A stretch of DNA of 64,000 nt from Brevibacillus_H ginsengisoli. Its GTDB lineage: Bacteria > Bacillota > Bacilli > Brevibacillales > Brevibacillaceae. The position numbers and the translations under genes are program-made. The notes below the pieces were generated by a model that did not search any database, was not told the DNA's origin, and saw only the letters and a list, made by a program, of their open reading frames with translations. How positions within the stretch are numbered: the stretch's first letter is position 1; each line of letters starts with the position of its first letter. This document shows positions 1 through 8,747 of this stretch, piece after piece. Location: the NCBI RefSeq assembly GCF_050113715.1, contig NZ_JBNJQR010000011.1, positions 1 to 64,000 of the forward strand, given 5' to 3'.

Positions 1-69
1 CCTCGCTCGACTTGCATGTATTAGGCACGCCGCCAGCGTTCGTCCTGAGCCAGGATCAAACTCTCCAAT
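1..69 (-). rRNA. 16S ribosomal RNA, 5' end only
   Basis: The reverse complement carries the universal 16S start AGAGTTTGATCCTGGCTCAG followed by the conserved run up to the V1 region. Only the first ~69 bases of the gene are inside the window; the rest lies beyond the left edge. The exact mature 5' end is approximate. The gene is read leftwards, away from everything else here. Confidence 0.97.
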
Positions 70-136
70 AAAGTTGAGTTGATTCTAAACTTCAAAACAT
101 TTTGCTTGGCTAGTGTTTGTTTCACTAAACGTTTAT

Positions 137-156
137 TGTTCAGTTTTCAAAGAGCA
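137..156 (-). promoter_or_regulatory. rRNA leader boxA-like antitermination site
   Basis: On the minus strand this reads TGCTCTTTGAAAACTGAACA, the motif typical of Firmicute rRNA leaders just upstream of 16S, where Nus factors assemble the antitermination complex. It lies about 70 bases before the 16S start. The motif is seen directly; the function is from knowledge of rrn leaders. Confidence 0.8.
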
Positions 157-213
157 TCTTCATTTACTTTTCAACAACTTTTCGTCAACCGTTTATCAGC
201 GGCGACTCTTACT

Positions 214-242
214 ACTCTATCACATCAGAGTTGATTAAGCAA
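214..242 (-). promoter_or_regulatory. possible second rRNA promoter
   Basis: Minus strand TTGCTT, 17-base spacer, TAGAGT. This is a weak match lying between the stronger upstream promoter and the boxA. Tandem promoters are common in rrn operons, which is the main reason to list it. Confidence 0.35.
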
Positions 243-318
243 GAAGAAATTTTTGTTTTCTTTAAAAAAGACTCTCAAAATCTCTTTTTTCTTACATCCG
301 CTCATAGCGACAAAAAGT

Positions 319-348
319 AATATAACAAAAATCCTCTACAAGCGTCAA
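319..348 (-). promoter_or_regulatory. rRNA operon promoter
   Basis: Minus strand TTGACG, 18-base spacer, TATATT (or TTATAT with 17), in an AT-rich stretch about 250 bases upstream of the 16S start. This is a near-consensus sigma-A promoter facing the rRNA operon. Confidence 0.7.
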
Positions 349-438
349 TAGTTTATTCAAAATAAATCAGATGTAAAAAATGGATAAAAACTTAAACAAA
401 TCAGCAGAATAGAAATAAAGAATAAGGTGGTGAATTCC

Positions 439-717
439 ATGTGGTGGAGTAAGAACAAGCCAACCTACAAAAACAACTATAGCGAGTTGTCCACAGTTGA
501 GTCTCAACGAAATGAAGTTTATTTTGAGGAGTTTCCTGAAGGGCCATATGGTGCTGCGACCAATGAAGAATTACTCGGTAAAGCAACAGGCTGGGAGGAG
601 GGCCAATACTCGACAAATGTCCAGTTTGGCTATGAAAATCGGGCTTTGCATCAAGGTTTAGACCGGGGCGATCCTGCCTCACATCCGGCTAATGATCAAC
701 CAGAGATGCCTGAATAA
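439..717 (+). CDS. small acidic hypothetical protein
   Basis: 92-residue soluble protein, rich in Glu, Asn, Tyr and Gly, with no signal peptide or membrane segment. I do not recognise the family with certainty; the composition recalls small cytosolic or sporulation proteins of bacilli. The ATG at 439 is preferred over two in-frame GTG codons at 427 and 430 because the ribosome binding site AAGGTGG (424-430) sits 8 bases before it and overlaps the GTGs. A strong bidirectional terminator follows at once. Divergent from the rRNA promoter. Confidence 0.7.
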   Translation: MWWSKNKPTYKNNYSELSTVESQRNEVYFEEFPEGPYGAATNEELLGKATGWEEGQYSTNVQFGYENRALHQGLDRGDPASHPANDQPEMPE

Positions 718-720
718 ACA

Positions 721-761
721 AACGCCCCGCTTGCTTCCGGCCAATAAGCAAGCGGGGCGTT
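721..761. terminator. bidirectional terminator
   Basis: Perfect 16-base inverted repeat (AACGCCCCGCTTGCTT and its complement) with a 9-base loop, ending in T-containing flanks on both sides. It separates the plus-strand small gene from the minus-strand gene ending at 765. Confidence 0.85.
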
Positions 762-764
762 CTC

Positions 765-1544
765 CTATTCTTCTGCTACAACATGGTTTGTTAGTGTTCC
801 AATATTCTCAATGGTTACCGAGATTTCATCGCCAGGCTGCAAAGGTCCTACGCCGCTTGGGGTGCCCGTAAGCACAACATCGCCAGGGAGTAGTGTCATG
901 ACAGCGGTAATCGCCTCAATGATTTGCGGAATCTTGACGATCATTTGATTGGTATTGGAGTCTTGACGAACCTCTCCATTAACCTTGGTCATGATGCGCA
1001 AGTTATTGTAATCGATCTTGGAGGCAATCACAGGTCCCAAAGGACAGAAGGTGTCGAAGCATTTGGCACGTCCCCATTGACCATCACTTTTTTGCAAATC
1101 GCGAGCCGTCACATCAATGGCGCAAGTAAATCCAAGAATGTAGTCTTCAGCGTCTGCCGCTTTCACTTTGCGCGCCTCTTTTTTAATGATGACAGCAAGC
1201 TCTCCTTCATAGTGAAGGTTTTGCGTCAGCTTCGGATAGACGATGGCTTCCCCTGGTCCGATCATCGCTGTGGAAGGCTTCAGGAAAATGAGCGGGTCTT
1301 TGGGTACCTGTTTATTCATTTCGTTTGCGTGGTCTTGGTAATTGACCCCGATGCAGACGATTTTGGAAGGAGTGCAGGGTGAAAGCACCTTCACTTCATT
1401 CAATGGGACTTCTAGTCCTGTCATGATGGTGCCTTTTCCTTCTTCTCGCTTATAAATATCTCCCTCAATAACCCGAACCTTGTTTTCCGCTTCAACCAAC
1501 CAGCCATGCTTCACCTTGCCATTGCGTTCATAGCGAATAATCAT
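765..1544 (-). CDS. fumarylacetoacetate hydrolase family protein
   Basis: 259-residue soluble enzyme of the FAH superfamily. An N-terminal ~50-residue cap is followed by the catalytic fold with KIVCIGVNYQDHA, the metal-binding pair in HYEGELAVI (two Glu) and a further Asp at about 144, then the closing motif LTGTPSGVGPL. Members include fumarylpyruvate hydrolases, HpaG-type isomerase/decarboxylases and oxaloacetate decarboxylases (FAHD1 type); they are Mg2+-dependent C-C hydrolases or decarboxylases. The sequence does not decide the substrate. A good ribosome binding site (GGGAGAG) precedes the ATG. It lies 29 bases downstream of thiI, so it may be read from the same transcript. Confidence 0.92.
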   Translation of the reverse strand: MIIRYERNGKVKHGWLVEAENKVRVIEGDIYKREEGKGTIMTGLEVPLNEVKVLSPCTPSKIVCIGVNYQDHANEMNKQVPKDPLIFLKPSTAMIGPGEAIVYPKLTQNLHYEGELAVIIKKEARKVKAADAEDYILGFTCAIDVTARDLQKSDGQWGRAKCFDTFCPLGPVIASKIDYNNLRIMTKVNGEVRQDSNTNQMIVKIPQIIEAITAVMTLLPGDVVLTGTPSGVGPLQPGDEISVTIENIGTLTNHVVAEE

Positions 1545-1573
1545 GAACCATCTCTCCCATTCAGCTTATATAT

Positions 1574-2773
1574 CTAGAATAAATCTACAATCGCTTCACG
1601 AGGTTTCGTCGTAATTACTTCTACTTCTGTACGCTCCACCGCATCCTGTACCAAAGCTTCAACGTCAAGAGCTTGCTCAAATTTTTCAGCCAGGTGCGGT
1701 TTGGGACGGGTAACCGGATTTTTGGGCGTGAAAATCGTACAGCAATCTTCAAACGGCAAAATGGACAACTCAAACGTATCAATCTTTCTGGATATTTGTG
1801 TAATCTCGGTTTTGTCCATCCCAATCAGCGGACGTAAAATTGGAATTTGCACGACACTGTTGATCGTATTCATGCTCTCCAACGTCTGGGAAGCGACCTG
1901 ACCCAAGCTTTCGCCTGTGGAAAGCGCCAATGCTCCTGCTTTCTTGGCTACACTTTCAGCGATCCGCATCATGAAGCGGCGCATGATCGTAATCGTGTAA
2001 TCCTCCGGGCAATGCTGGCGAATCTGCGTTTGAATCTCCGTAAAAGGAACAACGTGCAAATTAATCGTCCCGCCGAATTTCGTCAGCTTATGCGCCAGGT
2101 CACGCACCTTGTCCAGTGCGCGCTCGCTTGTAAACGGATAACTATGAAAATGAATCGCCTCAAGCGTAGCGCCCCGCTTCATCATCATCCATCCAGCAAC
2201 TGGACTATCAATACCTCCGGAGAGCAATAGCAAAACCTTACCGCTGACGCCAACTGGAAGACCACCAACTCCTTCAAAGGTTTGGCAGCTTAAAAAGGTT
2301 CCTTCTGAGCGGATCTCCACATTCACGACCACTTCAGGATTGTGCAGATCCACTTTAATTCCTTCTACATTTCGCAGGATGTGTCCGCCAACCATACGAC
2401 TTACTTCCATCGACTTCATTGGATAACGCTTGTCCGCGCGTCGGCTCTCCACACGGAACGTACGCGGTTGAGTCGGCAGGGATTTCACCATCTCCAAAGC
2501 CGTAGCGTTAATCAAATCAGGGTCTCCCTCAATTCGTTTGGTTGGGCTCATGGAGGTAATACCGAACACTTTTTGCAGTCGATCAATCACTTCATGCGCG
2601 TTTTCACCGTGTAGCTCCACATACATGCGGCCATAGGTGCGGCGTACTTTAATTTTATAAAACGAGCGAAGAACCGATTTGACACTGCGAGTCAACGTCT
2701 CTTCGAACTGGTCTCGGTTTTTTCCTTTTAACGCAAGCTCGCCGTAGCGAATCAAAATCACATCGTAATTCAT
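1574..2773 (-). CDS. thiI: tRNA 4-thiouridine synthetase ThiI
   Basis: 399 residues. An N-terminal ferredoxin-like plus THUMP domain (to about residue 165) binds tRNA; the PP-loop SGGIDS at 185-190 adenylates U8; the conserved Cys lies in FEDCCTIF near the end. There is no C-terminal rhodanese domain, as is usual in Firmicutes, so the sulfur must come directly from the partner cysteine desulfurase encoded 14 bases upstream. It makes s4U8 in tRNA and in some bacteria also donates sulfur for thiamin. Start ATG with AAAGGATGG upstream. Confidence 0.97.
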   Translation of the reverse strand: MNYDVILIRYGELALKGKNRDQFEETLTRSVKSVLRSFYKIKVRRTYGRMYVELHGENAHEVIDRLQKVFGITSMSPTKRIEGDPDLINATALEMVKSLPTQPRTFRVESRRADKRYPMKSMEVSRMVGGHILRNVEGIKVDLHNPEVVVNVEIRSEGTFLSCQTFEGVGGLPVGVSGKVLLLLSGGIDSPVAGWMMMKRGATLEAIHFHSYPFTSERALDKVRDLAHKLTKFGGTINLHVVPFTEIQTQIRQHCPEDYTITIMRRFMMRIAESVAKKAGALALSTGESLGQVASQTLESMNTINSVVQIPILRPLIGMDKTEITQISRKIDTFELSILPFEDCCTIFTPKNPVTRPKPHLAEKFEQALDVEALVQDAVERTEVEVITTKPREAIVDLF

Positions 2774-2787
2774 TAGAAGTCCATCCT

Positions 2788-3933
2788 TTACACTTTCATA
2801 TATGGCCGCAGCTGGTTCACGCTTTGGGCAAGCGCAGCCAAAAATTGATCGATCTCTTCCAGCTTGTTTTCGCGGCTGAGACTGACCCGAATTGACGCTA
2901 GCGCCCTCTCTTTATTCATTCCGGTCGCCATTAACACACGGCTGGGTTCGTTGGCTTTGGAGGAACAGGCAGATCGAGTAGAGACAAGGAAGCCCTTATC
3001 TTCCAGTGAATGAATCAATACTTCAGGTTTGACGCCTAAGATCGAGAAGTTCACGATGTGTGGAGCCGCTCCCGTTTCTGGCGTATTGATGAGGCAATTG
3101 GGTATTTGAGCCAAACCTTCCTTTAAACGTTGACTCATTTTGCTTAATTGGGGAGTATCGACAATTTGATTCTCCGCCACAAGTCGCATCGCCTTGGCCA
3201 TTCCAGCAATTCCAGGCACATTCTGGGTACCTGACCGCATTCCACTCTCTTGCCCACCGCCGATAAGTAATGGCTGAAGGGTAATTCCTTCCCTTTTGAC
3301 CAAAAGCCCAGTTCCTCGTGGACCGTGAAACTTGTGGGCAGACAAGCTGAGAAGATCGATTCCCCATTCGCGAATGGCAAGCGGTACCTTCCCGAAGCTT
3401 TGCACAGCGTCAACATGGAAAAAGAGTTTGGGATGCTGCTGCAGGAGCTTCCCGATTTGTTGAATCGGTTGAATGGTTCCCGTCTCGTTATTCACATGCA
3501 TGATGGAGACGAGAATCGTATCGGGACGAATCGCTCGCTCAACATCTTCAGGTGAGACTCTTCCGTCCTCATTAACGGGTAAAAATGTCGTCTCAAATCC
3601 GAAATCCTCCAACTGCTTGCAAACACTGTAAACAGCCGGATGCTCCACTTGAGACGTAATAATATGCTTGCCTCTTCCTTGATATTGAAAAGCAATTCCT
3701 TTGATCGCCAAATTATTGCTCTCGGTACCGCCAGAAGTAAAAATAATCTCGCTTGGCTTTACATGAAGCGATTGTGCGGCCAAGGATCGCGCTTGTTTCA
3801 ACACATTTTCTGCCTCGACACCTTTATGATGAAGGGATGAAGGGTTGCCATAGTATTGCTGCATGGCCTTCGTCATCACATCAACAACCTGCGGATGAGG
3901 TTTGGTTGTGGCGCTGTTATCCAGGTAGATCAC
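2788..3933 (-). CDS. nifZ: cysteine desulfurase, NifZ/NifS-like partner of ThiI
   Basis: 381 residues from the GTG start chosen here. PLP-dependent class V aminotransferase fold: DNSATTKP near the N terminus, the PLP lysine in SAHKFHGPRG (Lys201), and the active-site Cys323 in STRSACSSK. It converts cysteine to alanine and hands a persulfide on. Adjacent thiI matches the nifZ-thiI pair of Bacillus subtilis, in which the desulfurase serves tRNA thiolation rather than general Fe-S assembly. GTG at 3933 is preferred over an upstream ATG at 3972 because AGAGGAAGGTG lies 6 bases before it and the family starts just before IYLDN. Confidence 0.93.
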   Translation of the reverse strand: MIYLDNSATTKPHPQVVDVMTKAMQQYYGNPSSLHHKGVEAENVLKQARSLAAQSLHVKPSEIIFTSGGTESNNLAIKGIAFQYQGRGKHIITSQVEHPAVYSVCKQLEDFGFETTFLPVNEDGRVSPEDVERAIRPDTILVSIMHVNNETGTIQPIQQIGKLLQQHPKLFFHVDAVQSFGKVPLAIREWGIDLLSLSAHKFHGPRGTGLLVKREGITLQPLLIGGGQESGMRSGTQNVPGIAGMAKAMRLVAENQIVDTPQLSKMSQRLKEGLAQIPNCLINTPETGAAPHIVNFSILGVKPEVLIHSLEDKGFLVSTRSACSSKANEPSRVLMATGMNKERALASIRVSLSRENKLEEIDQFLAALAQSVNQLRPYMKV

Positions 3934-4035
3934 AGAAGACACCTTCCTCTTGTAAAAACTACCTTTCATCATACCTGATTATCACTGAAATGTTCTACTT
4001 CAATTTGTACTTTATTCTGCCCTAACGTTATTTCC

Positions 4036-4233
4036 CTACACGCCTGGTCTTCTTTTCAAGTGGCATTGGTTCTTGAGCCGATTCTTAAGAATTGCCTCAA
4101 GCTCCTGAATAGTCGCGTAGTGTGCAATTTCTTTTGTCGGGAAGGAAAGACCTGTCTTGACGTGTATAACCGAGTCGGATTTCACTTGAAAACCAAACTT
4201 GTTTATTAGCTTCAGTTGTTCAGTCGTCAGCAT
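4036..4233 (-). CDS. small hypothetical protein
   Basis: 65 residues, basic C terminus, no membrane segment; family not recognised. The reason to believe it is the excellent ribosome binding site AAGGAGG seven bases before the ATG and a clean frame. It lies upstream of the nifZ-thiI pair in the same direction, separated by about 100 bases. Confidence 0.6.
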   Translation of the reverse strand: MLTTEQLKLINKFGFQVKSDSVIHVKTGLSFPTKEIAHYATIQELEAILKNRLKNQCHLKRRPGV

Positions 4234-4421
4234 GTTTCGCCTCCTTCAGCTCCATTTTCCTCTAAATTGTGTCAAAAAACATTAGTAAAAATGATTTAAT
4301 CGATAAAATTTTGAAAAGCAAACGCTTACATCAAAAACCCATCTTTACGCCGGTTGGTCAACTTGTTAGAATAGTCTACAAATTCAGATATATTAAGAAA
4401 ATATCAAAGGGGAGAAATTGT

Positions 4422-4565
4422 ATGAGTATGGTAGAGGAGCAAATCAAGCGAGTAGAAGATGAATTGAATAAGTTGAAAACAGAACTGGATAAGATGCGCC
4501 GACAGACGAATGAATTTGAACGGACGGATACGGATGTCTTTTTGACGGAGGTTTACAACTTCTAA
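4422..4565 (+). CDS. short coiled-coil protein
   Basis: 47 residues. Heptad-like charged helix (VEEQIKRVEDELNKLKTEL) followed by a short polar tail; predicted to be almost wholly helical. Function unknown. An in-frame ATG at 4269 gives a 98-residue reading, but the ATG at 4422 follows AAAGGGGAGA with good spacing and the upstream part does not look coding. A strong terminator follows. Confidence 0.65.
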   Translation: MSMVEEQIKRVEDELNKLKTELDKMRRQTNEFERTDTDVFLTEVYNF

Positions 4566-4590
4566 ATGATTAACATTCATGGTTTATCCA

Positions 4591-4642
4591 AGCAGCGCTC
4601 AGCTTGTCGTACCTGATGTACGAAGCTGGGTGCTATTTTTTT
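4591..4642 (+). terminator. rho-independent terminator
   Basis: Long hairpin AGCAGCGCTCAGCTTGTCGT... pairing with ...ACGAAGCTGGGTGCT, ended by a run of seven T. It serves the coiled-coil gene. Confidence 0.88.
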
Positions 4643-4650
4643 GTATTTAT

Positions 4651-4680
4651 AAATAAAAGAAGCCTCCGACTCAAGGCTTC
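4651..4680 (-). terminator. terminator of dapF
   Basis: Inverted repeat GAAGCCT / AGGCTTC (4659-4665, 4674-4680) followed on the minus strand by TTTTATTT, just past the dapF stop. Confidence 0.75.
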
Positions 4681-4702
4681 CTTGTTCCAATTCTTCGGTA
4701 TC

Positions 4703-5572
4703 TTAATGAGTTGATAACATTGGAATCTCTAATGAATAGACGCCGCTGCATACTTCCACCGCAGGGCCCGTCATATATACCCGATTGTTCTCTTCCCGCC
4801 ATTCAATTTGCAGGTCGCCTCCAAGCAGATGGACTGTTACCTTTCTATCAGTGTCCCCTTTTAGTATGGCGGCTACCGCTGCCGCGCATGCTCCCGTTCC
4901 ACAAGCTAAGGTAACACCGGATCCTCGTTCCCACACGCGAAAAAGGATCTCCTGACGATTGAGGATTTGGATAAATTCCACGTTCGTGCGCTCTGGAAAG
5001 CTTTCGTGAAATTCAATTAACGGCCCGTATTTCACGACTTCCTCTTCATCAATCTGGTCCACAAATAAAATGGCGTGCGGATTGCCCATGGAAACAGCCG
5101 TCATGGTATAGGTACGATCCTTTACCGTAAAAGGCTGACCTATCACCGTTTCCTTGGCCTCTCCAGTCATCGGTATCTGTTCTCGAGTAAGTCTCGGCTC
5201 GCCCATATCAATCGTCACCTGAGCGGCTTTTCCATCATGGCCCACTTCCACTACTGGTGTAACGATTCCCCCCAGCGTTTCAACAGTAAAGCTTTGTACT
5301 TGGATTAAGCCGTGGTCAAATACATATTTGCTCACGCAACGAAGCCCGTTGCCGCAATTGCGAGCCTCGCTGCCATCATTATTAAATACACGCATTCTGA
5401 AGTCAGCCGTGTCAGACGGCATAATCAGGATCAGACCGTCCCCGCCAATTCCAAAATGACGATCGCTCACTCGTCTAGCCAACTCTGGAAGGTCTACACC
5501 CTCTAAAGGCTCTTCAAAACAATTAACATACACGTAATCATTGCCTAAACCATGCATCTTCGTAAATTTCAT
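4703..5572 (-). CDS. dapF: diaminopimelate epimerase
   Basis: 289 residues, normal family length. PLP-independent epimerase with its two catalytic cysteines: Cys73 in RNCGNGLRC and Cys224 in LACGTGACA. It interconverts LL- and meso-diaminopimelate, the last step before the lysine and peptidoglycan branch. Ribosome binding site GGGGAGG before the ATG. Single gene with its own terminator, divergent from the DUF84 gene. Confidence 0.98.
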   Translation of the reverse strand: MKFTKMHGLGNDYVYVNCFEEPLEGVDLPELARRVSDRHFGIGGDGLILIMPSDTADFRMRVFNNDGSEARNCGNGLRCVSKYVFDHGLIQVQSFTVETLGGIVTPVVEVGHDGKAAQVTIDMGEPRLTREQIPMTGEAKETVIGQPFTVKDRTYTMTAVSMGNPHAILFVDQIDEEEVVKYGPLIEFHESFPERTNVEFIQILNRQEILFRVWERGSGVTLACGTGACAAAVAAILKGDTDRKVTVHLLGGDLQIEWREENNRVYMTGPAVEVCSGVYSLEIPMLSTH

Positions 5573-5697
5573 TCGTAGACCTCCCCATTCTTTGCCCTCA
5601 TCATATCATACACCCCCTGTCAGTAAAATGACGTTCCTTTTAGGGAAATATGGTAGAGTAGAATAGGTGAAGACCATCGGAATAGGAGGCTAGCAAC

Positions 5698-6234
5698 ATG
5701 AACTTGCCACCGCTCATATTAGGAACCACCAATCAAGCGAAACATGCTGCTGTCATACTCGCAACAGGAACAGAGCCTCTTGGTGTCAAGGTTTCCTCTG
5801 GAGTATCAGATCAGCCGTTAAGCGAACACGAAACCATTCAGGGAGCCATTAACCGGGCCAAAAACGCATGGGAAGCCTCCCCAAGGCCAACCTATAGAAT
5901 TGGTCTTGGACTTGAGGGTGGACTACATTACGACGGCATGTATACACAGCAATGGTATTTGTTCTCCGTTTGTGCGGCATGGGATGGAACACGCCTGACG
6001 ATTGGGAAAGGCTTGTATTTTCCCATACCGAACCAAATCGGTGAACGCGTTCAGCAAGAAGGAATCGAGCTCAAGACTGTAATTGACGAGCTAAGCGGAA
6101 CAACGAATAACAATCATAAAGAGGGGGCGTATGGACTTTTCACTGCGGGACAAGTAACAAGAGCGAACGTCTTTCGTGACGCGGTGATTGCGGCCCTCAC
6201 TCCTTTTACTTCTCCCCTATATAATCTGAAATGA
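5698..6234 (+). CDS. DUF84 (YjjX-type) inosine/xanthosine triphosphatase
   Basis: 178 residues. LGTTNQAKHAA at the N terminus and GLGLEGG in the middle are typical of the YjjX/DUF84 fold, a Maf/HAM1-like house-cleaning phosphatase that removes deaminated or oxidised purine nucleotides (ITP, XTP) from the pool. AGGAGGC precedes the ATG. Substrate is inferred from the family. Confidence 0.85.
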   Translation: MNLPPLILGTTNQAKHAAVILATGTEPLGVKVSSGVSDQPLSEHETIQGAINRAKNAWEASPRPTYRIGLGLEGGLHYDGMYTQQWYLFSVCAAWDGTRLTIGKGLYFPIPNQIGERVQQEGIELKTVIDELSGTTNNNHKEGAYGLFTAGQVTRANVFRDAVIAALTPFTSPLYNLK

Positions 6235-6242
6235 TCATGACG

Positions 6243-6272
6243 AAAAAAGCCTCTCCACAATTAAGGAGAGGC
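6243..6272 (-). terminator. terminator for the membrane protein gene
   Basis: Inverted repeat AGCCTCTCC / GGAGAGGCT (6248-6256, 6264-6272) with a run of six T on the minus-strand side only. Confidence 0.82.
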
Positions 6273-6291
6273 TAGCCTGCTTACAAGCCCA

Positions 6292-6891
6292 TCATCGGGC
6301 TATGAAATACGGGTAGACAATCAACGCACCCAGAATCGCGATCGCACCCACAATCATCGCCCAGGTACCAAGCGTTGTCGCGTTGCGTCGCATGGCCAGA
6401 TACCCTAAAACAATCCCAATGGGAGCTAACAGATACGGTAGCATGAATAAGGAAAGCAACGACAGACCGAGACCGACCATTCCTAATCCGCCCGCTGCGT
6501 CTCCCCTTGCCTGGTTAGGACCTGTCACAGGAGATTTGGATTCGTTCCGACGTGTATCCATTCTCGGCAAGGCTCCCGCTTCCGCACCCATCTCGTATTT
6601 GGTTAAATTGCTGATATCATTGCTTCGATTGGCATTGTTCTGGGAATTGTTTGCTTGTGTGGCAGGCAAATCGGTGTGGGACCATGTGGCTTGTGGCCCG
6701 AGGTATTCGTCTGTTTTCTTACCTGGATTATGCATCATGTTTGTGTTTGATCGGGAAGCGTCTGGATTCATGACTGCCCCCATCCAGGTATCCGCTCCGA
6801 ACTCCGTATCGTCCAGATAGCTCTGGAAGGGCTGCGGAGTGGTCACTTCCTTCTTGTCAGCATTCAGTTGCGCGTTTTTTTCATCCGCCAT
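6292..6891 (-). CDS. membrane protein with long disordered N terminus, DUF4190-like tail
   Basis: 199 residues. Residues 1-130 are polar and rich in Asn, Asp and Thr (probably disordered and cytoplasmic). Then two hydrophobic hairpins: about 134-168 ending in GYLAMRR, and 172-196. The pair of helices with a Gly-Tyr-Leu-Ala-x-Arg motif resembles DUF4190-type membrane domains. Function unknown. Ribosome binding site AAAGGGG. Divergent from the HAD nucleotidase. Confidence 0.7.
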   Translation of the reverse strand: MADEKNAQLNADKKEVTTPQPFQSYLDDTEFGADTWMGAVMNPDASRSNTNMMHNPGKKTDEYLGPQATWSHTDLPATQANNSQNNANRSNDISNLTKYEMGAEAGALPRMDTRRNESKSPVTGPNQARGDAAGGLGMVGLGLSLLSLFMLPYLLAPIGIVLGYLAMRRNATTLGTWAMIVGAIAILGALIVYPYFIAR

Positions 6892-6984
6892 GATATGCTC
6901 AACCCCTTTTCCATAAAGGATTTTGTTGAAGGAAGTAGCCTTATTGTCTCATGAAGGTGTACAATTTAAACTGGAGGCGAGAGG

Positions 6985-7572
6985 ATGAACTCATATAAAA
7001 ACCTAACGATTGGCATTGATATTGACGGAACAGTAACGGATCCGGGCAGTATATTGCCTTTTATGAATGAAGCGTTTGGCAAAAATTTAACGTTGGCCGA
7101 TTGCATCGAATATAATCTGGCCACTGTTTACAACATTCCGGAAGAGGTTTTCGAAAAATGGTTGGACGAGCAGGGTGAACATCTGTATCGCTGTGCCACC
7201 CTTCATGACGTAGCCGATCAAATTTTAAAACAATGGCATCAAGCCCATCGTTTGGTTTACATCAGTGCGCGAGACGAGAAGCATTTGCCTGTAACTTATG
7301 AGTGGCTGGAACGTTTTGAGATTCCTTATCATTCCGTCAATTGCATCGGTTCCCACGATAAATTATCTTCGGCCAAAAAATGGGGCGTAGACGTTTTTCT
7401 TGAAGATCGCAAAGAAAACGCTGTTCAACTGGCCGAGGAGCTTCAGATCCCTGTTTTTCTATTCGACACTCCCTACAATCAAGGAACGCTTCCTTCTTTG
7501 GTGAAACGGATAAACACCTGGAAAGAGGGAAATATTCTGCTTAATCAGCTTGCCATGCAAACCACCTTCTAA
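6985..7572 (+). CDS. HAD-superfamily 5'(3')-deoxyribonucleotidase-like protein
   Basis: 195 residues. Nucleophile motif DIDGTVTD at residues 12-19; motif II Ser in YISARDEKH; the Lys and acidic motif in LSSAKKWGVDVFLEDRKEN. This is the NT5C/YqfW-like group (PF06941), which dephosphorylates nucleoside monophosphates. Start supported by CTGGAGGCGAGAGG before the ATG. Confidence 0.85.
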   Translation: MNSYKNLTIGIDIDGTVTDPGSILPFMNEAFGKNLTLADCIEYNLATVYNIPEEVFEKWLDEQGEHLYRCATLHDVADQILKQWHQAHRLVYISARDEKHLPVTYEWLERFEIPYHSVNCIGSHDKLSSAKKWGVDVFLEDRKENAVQLAEELQIPVFLFDTPYNQGTLPSLVKRINTWKEGNILLNQLAMQTTF

Positions 7573-7610
7573 ATTCCACCAGATACTCGATGGTTGGCGT
7601 AATAAAAAGC

Positions 7611-7646
7611 AAAGACGCATCTCGTCCGTCGAGATACGTCTTTTTT
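7611..7646. terminator. bidirectional terminator
   Basis: AAAGACGCATCTCG pairs with CGAGATACGTCTTT with one mismatch and a four-base loop; T run on the plus side, A-rich on the other. Shared by the converging nucleotidase and DUF1540 genes. Confidence 0.82.
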
Positions 7647-7655
7647 GGTTGTTGA

Positions 7656-7871
7656 TTACGCGTTCTTCGCTTTGAAGGTGTGACAACAGGTATGGGCAGC
7701 AGAACTTGCGGTATCGTGATGTTTGCTGTCATACCCATACTCATCCGCAAATTCGGTGTTGTACTTCGTTTTCGAGTGCTTGTCAATCTCTACCATGATC
7801 ATATCGGCCTGGCAGTTATTGCCTTGACCCCAATAAGAACAATTCGATACGCTGCACTTCACTTGTGGCAT
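7656..7871 (-). CDS. DUF1540 cysteine-rich protein
   Basis: 71 residues. One DUF1540 motif: CSVSNCSYWGQGNNCQA then MIMVEIDKH, with four Cys or so at the spacing expected of a small metal-binding unit; a further pair of Cys near the C terminus (HTCCHTF). Members are widespread in spore-forming Firmicutes; the function is not known. Ribosome binding site CAGGGGGTGA. Confidence 0.85.
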   Translation of the reverse strand: MPQVKCSVSNCSYWGQGNNCQADMIMVEIDKHSKTKYNTEFADEYGYDSKHHDTASSAAHTCCHTFKAKNA

Positions 7872-7928
7872 ATTGGTTCACCCCCTGACCCTATGGTAAC
7901 CAGCAAGGGAGTCCTTATACCCAACGTT

Positions 7929-8669
7929 TTATAGTGACAATCCGCCATCGATGCTCAAAACCGCTCCATTCACGTATCGGCCAGCATCTGATGCCAAATA
8001 AAGATACGCGTTGGCAACATCAAGCGGGTCTCCCAGCTTTCGGAGCGGGACACGCTCTTCCATCATGTTGAGAATTTTTTCTGGTACCGCTTTGGTCATC
8101 GGAGTAGCGATAAAGCCAGGCGCTACAGCATTGCAGGTAATCCCTTTAGGCCCCAACTCTTTCGCCCATGTCTTGGTCATGGCTATGATTCCGCCTTTGG
8201 TTGCGGCGTAGTTGGTCTGACCAAAGTTGCCGTGAATCCCCACAATCGATGAGGTGCTGATAATTCGCCCGCTTCCCCGCTCAATCATATGCGGGACGAC
8301 GAGTTGAGTACAGGTAAATACGCCTGTCAAGTTGATGGCAATCACCCGATCCCATTGCTCTTCTTTCATCTTGGTTAAGGTGGCGTCCGCTGTGATCCCC
8401 GCATTATTGATCAACACATCGATGTGACCATACGCCACCAGAACAGATTGAACCATCCTCTCTACACTTGAACGGTTACTTACATCCACCTGCTCAAATC
8501 TCGCTTGCCCACCTTGCCCAATAATCTTTGCAACCGTCTCCTTGCCAGTGGCTTCCTGATAATCGGCAACAACCACCTGTGCTCCTTCTTCCGCAAAAAG
8601 CAGGGAAGTCGTTCGACCAATTCCGCTTGCCCCACCGGTGATGATGACTACTCGATCCTTTAATCGCAT
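7929..8669 (-). CDS. 3-oxoacyl-ACP/acetoacetyl-CoA reductase-like SDR
   Basis: 246 residues, classical short-chain dehydrogenase. NAD(P) motif TGGASGIG at 12-19, NNAG at about 88-91, catalytic Ser in STSSIVG and YxxxK in YAATKGG region, and the C-terminal ending VNGAVLSIDGGLSL typical of the FabG family. An acidic Asp after beta2 (VVADYQ) suggests NADH rather than NADPH. It stands alone, away from fatty-acid genes, so FabG itself is not proven. AAGGAGGG before ATG. Confidence 0.88.
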   Translation of the reverse strand: MRLKDRVVIITGGASGIGRTTSLLFAEEGAQVVVADYQEATGKETVAKIIGQGGQARFEQVDVSNRSSVERMVQSVLVAYGHIDVLINNAGITADATLTKMKEEQWDRVIAINLTGVFTCTQLVVPHMIERGSGRIISTSSIVGIHGNFGQTNYAATKGGIIAMTKTWAKELGPKGITCNAVAPGFIATPMTKAVPEKILNMMEERVPLRKLGDPLDVANAYLYLASDAGRYVNGAVLSIDGGLSL

Positions 8670-8730
8670 GTTGTTCCCTCCTTATTTCATCGATTTCATA
8701 CGAGCTATTCCTTATCTATCGGATGATTTA

Positions 8731-8747
8731 ATCGAAAGAACTTCGAT
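8731..8747. promoter_or_regulatory. operator-like inverted repeat between divergent SDR genes
   Basis: ATCGAA-N5-TTCGAT, perfect arms, in the 164-base gap between the two divergent dehydrogenase genes. A regulator of the TetR type could bind here, but none is encoded next door. Confidence 0.35.

Noticed and set aside
924..1382. 152-codon open frame on the plus strand
   Set aside because: Antisense to the FAH-family gene, no start signals.
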